NCBI GenBank assembly: GCA_019188255.1 | Contig: JAETXT010000009.1 | Span: 2,790,001 to 2,854,000 of the forward strand | Length of the DNA stretch: 64,000 nt | From: Verticillium longisporum | Lineage: Eukaryota; Ascomycota; Sordariomycetes; Glomerellales; Plectosphaerellaceae | Reading direction: 5' to 3' | Shown here: positions 57,901 through 64,000 of the stretch, piece after piece | Layout of the letters: each line of letters opens with the position of its first letter | How positions within the stretch are numbered: the stretch's first letter is position 1 | Notes under the pieces: model-generated | What the model was told of the DNA's origin: nothing | Databases searched by the model: none | What the model saw: the letters and a program-made list of their open reading frames with translations, nothing else | Position numbers and translations under genes: made by a program

Positions 57901-60900
57901 GAGGAACCCCGACGGACGCTCGCTCGGCGGCTGCGGCCGTCACCCTCCCGCTTAGCCTATCTCAAGGCCCCTTATTAGAGCCCCTACTTTGGTCTAGGAA
58001 GGCACGGATACACCCTAGCGAGGCTCGTCCGCCGACCTCTACCGCGAGGTTCTTCCCGGGCGCGTCACCTGGGGTGGGCGGCGCCCGTCATGCCCGTTCT
58101 TCCCGTTCTTCGTCCCGTCCCTGGGCCAAGGACAGGCCCGTCGATCATGGGCTTTGTTCCACTGGTATCCTCGCCGATTTATCAACCCACTACTAGCTGC
58201 GTCTACAGCTGACATATTTCTCGTCAGGCGACCTTAAAAAGCCCCAGTGCTAGAGGGCCAATCTTTTGCGATCCGCGTGATTCAACGAAAGGGATAGTGG
58301 CTTCTGTCAAATGCACTGTACGACGAAAGACACGAGGCGTTTCCGGGGTCATTGGTCAAGATCCTGAAGTGTTTAAGCCGCGTGCTCTCGCAAAATCCTG
58401 GGGTGCCAACCTAATAAGCAGAGTACAAGCCACTGGAAGACCGGATTGAGATCGAACAAACACAAACTTTGCAAGTTTATTTATTCGTCCCTTGCGTCGC
58501 GTCCGTTGGAACCCCAAAGTGGACTGTGTCCTTGGCTTGCCGTCAACATGGGTCTCGCAAATGCCCAAACCCTGAATTGCCGGATCTTTTGCACCGCGGT
58601 AGTCTAGGGTCAGCACCGCTTGGGCCAGCAAAGAATTCCCATCAGATACCCCATGTCTCCGTTTACCACAGCTCACGAACCCGCACACTGCGATGGCGAC
58701 TTGCGACATGACTGGCCCGGCGACTGGATAGTCCGTGCCTATTCGTAGAGGTACTCAGGAACTACCTCGTGGTTACATGAGGGGTCGGCCAGCCGAAAAG
58801 GAAAGCAGAAAAAGCAATTACTACTGTGGACAATGAGAATGATGCAATCAAGACTTCGCACCAGGCATTATCGCCTTCGAATGGCTGGCGAGGCTCTTGC
58901 CGACCGATGCGCCATCCCAACTAGGCCCACCACTTGTCTCACTCAAACCCCTGCACTACGACATGGGTTGTTCTCCCACACTTCATGCGGCCACCCCCCT
59001 TTCACAATTCTTGTTCACCCCCACCCCTTTTGGCTCTTCCTGGAGTCGTCAGCAGCTGGCTTCTGTCCCCTCACCGATTTTAGTGCGAAAGAGGCAGCTA
59101 CAGGGACCACCTGTGGCTTGCGGCACAATGGGTGATATGCTCCTCAATGTACATGGTAGTTTCCTCGGAGCGCCCGCAAGACCTCACTGGTGTTCTCCTC
59201 CTCATGGGTACCTGACAACAGGTTTAGATCCGCTTGGCCTTTGGGGTGGAGGACATGGACTCTCAGAATCGTTCCCCAGCTGGCATCACGGCATTCTCCC
59301 CCGTAGCCATTCATTGCCTACCCGATGCGTCATTTGCCCAGCAGCTCTGCAGCTGGACAGCTGGGGTTGCCAGTGCTAGCCCGGAGGCTTGGCGAAAAGG
59401 ATGGAGAAGAAGGCAAGGGCGCATGTGGATTGTTACACCTTGGCTTGCCATTCGGCGGCCAGCACATTTGACTACCGTTTAAGCGGGTTGTGGATTACGC
59501 GCAACGCAACGAACGGTATGCCATTGTCACGCACTTGACGCACATACTTTCACAAAGTGTGGCTCTCCGAAATTCGTTGGACGGTCGCTGGACGCTGGAT
59601 ATGTTCAGCCACTGACTGCACAGATACCCCGTAACAAGATCCAAAGCAGACGCCTGCAGCGGTTTGTGGTGGGCAATCTAGGCGCAGTCTTCCACCTGGT
59701 TGGAACCCGAGGCACGGTATTGGACGGACTTGGGGAGCTGCTTCTGGACCCCCTCCCCCCTCTCCACATCCTATCAACACGCCAGACCAGGGTGCTTCTG
59801 CATGCCTACCGCCCTTGTCATCTATCACAAAAGGCAGGGAGCAGGTACCTCGAGTATGGATACCTCCCAGTCGAGCCAGTTGACCATTCCCTCTCTACCG
59901 AGTTCAAGAGGGCCTTATCCTTCTCCACTGGCATCGGGTTCGTGTGAGGAACTCTTGTCGCCATCTTCTTCCCCTCCAACCGTCGCCGCGTGGGATCTCC
60001 TTCATCCGTTCGCATACCGCAGCTCGTGGCGCATGAGTGCAGAGAGGTGTTACATCGGTCTCGTCGGAGGAATCGCTGCTCGCCCACCTCCTCTTGATTG
60101 CCCTTCTCGACAGGAAGCCATCCACCCATCCCGTCCACGCATCGAATCTGGTCTCCAGCAGCTTGCCTGTGTCTTGAGCAGACACTGTCCTTCTAACGGG
60201 AGACTGCGTCTGGGCGCCCCCCTCCTCCTCCGTCAGCTGCTGCTCGTTGGCTCATCGAGTCACGTCGATCGCCCAATCGTGCTCTGAATCGTCTCGGTTT
60301 GCCATTCCATCGCAAGCATCTCCCCTGCGGCTCCCTCTGCACCAACCTTGGTCTCTGCCGCCGACGTGTGGAGATCGATAGCACTGGCGCTGGATCAAGC
60401 TACTCTGCCCCAAGCCTCAAACAACCGACATATCGCCATACTTGGCTGGTCGTCCTCTCACCTCGCCTCGATCTTCACCTCACCATTGCCCTCATCTTAG
60501 GATCAGGCTTCACCACGCCGACACAGGACCCTTTCTAGCCAGAGCCACTAAGACAGGACGTGAACCAGTGGAGAGCTCATCCCCCCGATGTCTCAGACCG
60601 TACTGCACGCCAACAGGACTGTAAGGCCTTGCTCAACAACACTCGTCTGCCGCCCAATTTGATCAGTCACCTTGGAACTCTGCTTTCGAACGCCCCATTA
60701 CTAGTCGAAATCAAAGCTCCTGCCACCTCTGACAGCTAGAGACTGTGCTTCTTTGCCCTTCACCACCGGACAACAAGCCCTTGCAACAGCCTCTGCCAGC
60801 AGTTTGGCTTTTCGGCTGGGCGCTGCGTTTGCACATCAGCTCTCCTTTTCAAGCCCCCTCCCCCGGTCCTTCCTACGCGGGCTCCCGTCCGGCAACTTCA

Positions 60901-61441
60901 CTCCCGCGTCAACAGTCACATCGCAACTTCTGTCAGCACGCTGCTCTGCGAAACCGCGGCCACAAAGTCCACAGGAGCGGTCTGATAATTAACTGACAGC
61001 TCGCCATCCCTTTCTGACGCAGCTCCTTCTTTCTATCTCCTGCACACGCTTGTCATCGGACTACATAGTAACGCGAACTTCATTAACGCAGTACTTGCGA
61101 CAGCAGCTCTTTCTCGCACAAGCCGTACTCCGTCTGACTTGAGCACCTGGTGTCACATCGGCTTCTGATTCCCACCGCCGGGCCTCAACCGACATACGAC
61201 TGCAGCGGGAGCGCAGTAAGCCAATCCATGCTCTGGTTCTTTCCTCACAGATTAGCACTTTTTGTCTGACTCGACCTAGTCATACGTCGTATTCAAGTTG
61301 CCTCTGGCTCAGCTCCACCAATCGATACGACAGAGTGCACACCAGCTCCGCTTGCTGTTCCTTTAAAGACAGATCGAACAACGACCCTCTCGTTACAGAG
61401 TGACCCGGAGCGGAGTCGCCTGAACTCACTTCGCTGTCATC
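51992..61441. other. 9.4-kb region without a convincing gene
   Basis: Between the ABC transporter and the YDR124W-like gene no open frame combines codon bias, splice sites and a recognisable domain. Overlapping frames at 55339-56231, 56274-57371 and 59700-60287 read as chance. Dispersed GGTACC/CCTACC motifs occur at 52598-52614, 56120-56130, 57421-57455 and 57698-57718. From about 59850 the strand is C/T-rich and looks like an extended 5' leader of the downstream gene. Confidence 0.55.
57421..57455. repeat. TACC/AAGGTA motif cluster
   Basis: TAAGGTATCTACCGTACC and TTACCTAAGTACCTACAGG lie together, with further copies at 57698-57718. They belong to the dispersed family but lack the CCTAGG core. 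Confidence 0.6.
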
Positions 61442-63460
61442 ATGGTCAATGTACGGGGTGACTGGTCAAGAGAGGCCTTCCCCGACATCAGCCACAATGG
61501 CACCAGCACCAAGACCGGAGTGTTGAGACGACATATGATGAAGGGCGTTATCACGAACTAAATGACACTCGTCGGCCACCTCTTGTGAGATTGGACAGGC
61601 AATCAACACTGGACCGTTCTGACTTCGTTTACTCCAGGACATTGAGAAGGCTCTGCGAGAACACTGCAACATTCCTGCGCGGCACTACTTTGTGGCTGCC
61701 ATACTCGACGATGGTTCCACGCAAACATTCTCCGGCCCAGGTCGAAACCATCCAAGCTCTGCCAGTACATTTTTCGACATGGATCGATTTCGACAGCAAG
61801 TGAGGAGAGCAGACGCCGGCGGTACGTCTATGTTGACATGCAATCCTTCGGCTACACGTACTTACACATCACAGCCATTGGCCCCATGCACGATGATCCT
61901 GAACTTAGCTATGCCAGTGAACAGTACAGGCAACAAGTGCCATTAGGATATGGATCCAGCGCAGCAGAGAGACGTCGACAGGGCAGCGAGGTGTTCGGTT
62001 CTGACGACTTTTCTCAACCGCGAAAGAGGGCTAGGGCGTACCGGCGACCAATCGATGACGATAGCGACATTCCGTCTGTGACGATGGGCCCTGTTACAAA
62101 GGGGCTGAAGATAGGCGACACCGATGAGGTGAGGAAGTTCTACGACCAGCGATTCAGGAACTGTCAACAGACAGCCTGTAAGCTCATCGCCAAAGCTTGG
62201 GTCAAGGTAGTCGAGCCCAAGAAACAGACCAACCACCCTTACACCGGACAAGAGGAGAAGGCACCGGACTGGTGGCCGAAACCCTGGGGCACAACGAAGG
62301 AAGAAAAGGTTAGGCACAAAGAACCTGATCATCTTTACAAAAGAGGTATGTGGCTCACAACAGCCTGCCCATGAAGAAAAAAACAACCCAAACCAGGGAA
62401 TCTGCCTATTAACGCCCGTACAGAACGCGTTTACTTGTTGTGCCACATCCTTCGAATGATAGTGGAGCCCAACGAAAAACAGCACCCATCTATCCAGAAG
62501 ATGAATCTTACAGTCGAAAAACTCAAGGAAGCGACAGAGGAAGCCTTGTCCATGTTTTTCTCTGCCAAGGAGAACCATAAAAACGCCAAGAAGAAGCCGT
62601 ATCTGGATGAGATTTTCAAGGTTGCGCTCAGCGAACAGCGGTTCAAGCATGGAGAAATAGGTATTTCGCCCTCTGACCATGGCCGCAGTGACGTCGCATG
62701 CTAACCGATGCAAGATGCCGATACACAGGTCTTCGTCATGGCCGAAGAGCGATTTCCAGGGGCTGGCATGTCGGAACACGATGATAGTGCGCCCGTCAAG
62801 GATGAGTGCGAGCCTCAGTCGGCTTCCAGTACGTCGCCTTCCAAATCTACTGCGACCCATGACACCCTTATGCATGGATCGAGTCACGACCATAGCCCTG
62901 CCGGGGGTCTTCAGGGCAGCTCGTACATGGATGGTCTGCCTCCTCGTGGAGGTGCGCCGTACACGCAGCAGCTGCTTCAGCCCAGCATGCATGCGGACCA
63001 GCATTTTGTCGACAGCGAGAGGCTTCATTCTTCAAGCGGTATACCGATGCACGATATTGGCCCTGGCCCTCAAGATGGCCACCGCAGGGCTTCGATCTAC
63101 ACTTCGCCTACCGAATATGCCAACCCACAGTCTGCGGGCATCTACAATCAGTCGTGGCAGCCAGGGACAACAGCGCCTGGCCCGGCCTCTATCTACCCAT
63201 TTTCGTCGACACCCACTCCGCCCAGCCAATTCAACAATCATGCTGGCGTACCACTCGCCCAAACTCCTTTCATTGCAGCACAATACGACGGACTCTCACG
63301 GGGAAACTTTGAACAGGGTGGTATGTTCCCATCCGGAACAACTGCAAACCAGGGCCATGTACAAGGCTCTCAGGGGTTTCCCACGTACACAATAGGCCAT
63401 GATGGACGGTCCATGTCCAATGCTGGTGTCAAGTCTGACACGCTGCCTCGGCTACAGTAA
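61442..63460 (+). CDS. YDR124W-like (DUF2841) helical-bundle protein, frameshifted
   Basis: This fungal protein carries the YDR124W-like helical bundle domain (Pfam DUF2841), of unknown molecular function. Exons are 61442-61584, 61638-62345, 62424-62660 and 62715-63460, about 611 residues once two breaks are bridged. The N-terminal part includes DIEKALREHCNIPARHYFVA, ILDDGSTQTF and YVDMQSFGYTYLHITAIGP. The domain spans roughly KGLKIGDTDEVRKFYDQRF to FKVALSEQRFKHGEIDADTQ. A disordered Ser/Pro/Gly/Gln-rich tail of about 240 residues follows, as in many transcriptional regulators. The first break is at 61480-61483, where four C stand for five: with it the ATG at 61442 joins RHQPQWHQHQDRSVETTYDE. 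The second is near 61821, between RRADAGG and YVYVDMQSF. Some homologues lie in the Aspergillus hrmA-associated subtelomeric cluster (recalled, not checked). Confidence 0.82.
61480..61483 (+). other. Frameshift site near the start of the YDR124W-like gene (C4)
   Basis: From ATG 61442 the frame reads MVNVRGDWSREAFP, then runs into an early stop. One additional C in the CCCC run continues it into the frame that splices to DIEKALREHCNIPARHYFVA. Confidence 0.65.
61821..61822 (+). other. Second frameshift site in the YDR124W-like gene
   Basis: GACGCCGGCGGTACGTC: upstream reads FRQQVRRADAGG and downstream YVYVDMQSFGYTYLH lies one base out. One extra base, most simply a third G, joins them. No splice pair fits. 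Confidence 0.7.
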
Positions 63461-64000
63461 TTTTGGTCCTTCAAGTCAGGTTTCTATCACCAGGAGGGAC
63501 GGCAAAAAGCATAAATTCCGGCGGGGTTTCTGATTATTCAACACCAGTAACATACCAGGCGCAGGGCTACTCTACATATTATGGCGATCAAGATTGTGCG
63601 TTCTGAACTTTGTTGTCTCCTCCTGTTTGGAAGATTGGGCGAACCCGTGGGATGGAGCGATTCTGTCTTGCCGTGCGAAGGTTCGCACTTGGGCGGGCCT
63701 ACGGCACGTCACATTTGGCTATGCGATGCGAGCGTCATAGTTGCGTTTGGTTTTTGGTTTGGTCACCGGTTTTGCTTTTGTTTGTTTAGTTGGTCCTTCA
63801 CAGAACACGGGTGCCCGTATCAAGCAAGGGAGCGGAGGAAAGGGAGCGAGAAGGATTAATGATTTGTGAGTTTCTTCCATGGCTCTGTCTATCTGGGGGG
63901 GAGGGGCGTGACGCGAGCAAGAAAGAGGCGTAGCGGCACGTATGATGGGCTGTATGGCTTATGTATTGCGTTACTCATTGGCAGGAAGACTCCGGCGGCA
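63461..64000. other. 3' flank, right edge
   Basis: About 540 bases after the last stop codon, with GT-rich stretches and no gene. Probably 3' UTR and intergenic DNA. Confidence 0.5.

Noticed and set aside
1..64000. tRNA genes, CRISPR arrays, transposons or RIP-mutated repeats
   Set aside because: Several GGTTCGA-like words were inspected (for example near 21350 and 38947) but none sits in a tRNA cloverleaf. No direct-repeat arrays, transposase or reverse-transcriptase motifs, or strongly AT-biased blocks were found by eye.

Overview
The window is nuclear DNA of a filamentous ascomycete, most likely a Sordariomycete and possibly Hypocreales (inference). The coding DNA is GC-rich with strong GC3 bias. 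Genes are split by short introns with GTRNGY donors, CTAAC/CTGAC-like branch sites and YAG acceptors. All recognisable genes are fungal or general eukaryotic; there are no operons, bacterial signals, CRISPR arrays or clear transposons.

Sixteen protein genes can be supported. From 0.6 to 36.5 kb the layout is fairly dense: an APC-type amino-acid/choline permease (-), a peroxisomal copper amine oxidase (+), delta-COP (-), a large acidic DUF2420-like protein (+), a NIPA-type Mg2+ transporter (+), ribosomal protein uS3 (-), a myotubularin-type phosphoinositide phosphatase (+), the phenylalanyl-tRNA synthetase beta subunit (-), the PP2A scaffold subunit A (+), an EFM4-type eEF1A lysine methyltransferase (-) and a long Gln/Pro-rich protein of unknown function (-). 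From 36.5 to 46.5 kb genes are sparse: a tetraspan membrane protein (-), a small secreted four-cysteine protein (+) and a secreted sedolisin protease (+). An ABCC vacuolar transporter of YCF1 type (+) follows. After it come about 9.4 kb without a convincing gene, which lead into a gene with a YDR124W-like (DUF2841) helical-bundle domain (+).

The genes do not form one pathway. Most are housekeeping genes of secretion (delta-COP), translation (uS3, PheRS, EFM4), signalling (PP2A-A, myotubularin) and transport. Four are more accessory in character: the amine oxidase, the secreted pair at 42-45.6 kb, and the last gene.

Two sequence-level patterns stand out. First, four genes are broken by apparent one-base deletions. 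Four of the breaks have the same signature, four C where five C restore the conserved frame: 4666-4669, 17850-17853, 35830-35833 (GGGG on +) and 61480-61483. A fifth one-base loss lies at 61821. This most likely reflects consensus error, but needs a read-level check. Second, a palindromic TACCTAGGTACC / CCTTAGGTACC-type motif recurs in almost every long intergenic region and in none of the exons read. Other points are an in-frame TAG that separates the myotubularin gene from 130 downstream codons that look coding, several start-proximal micro-exons, and the unexplained 9.4-kb region upstream of the YDR124W-like gene. I did not find a clearly new multi-gene system.
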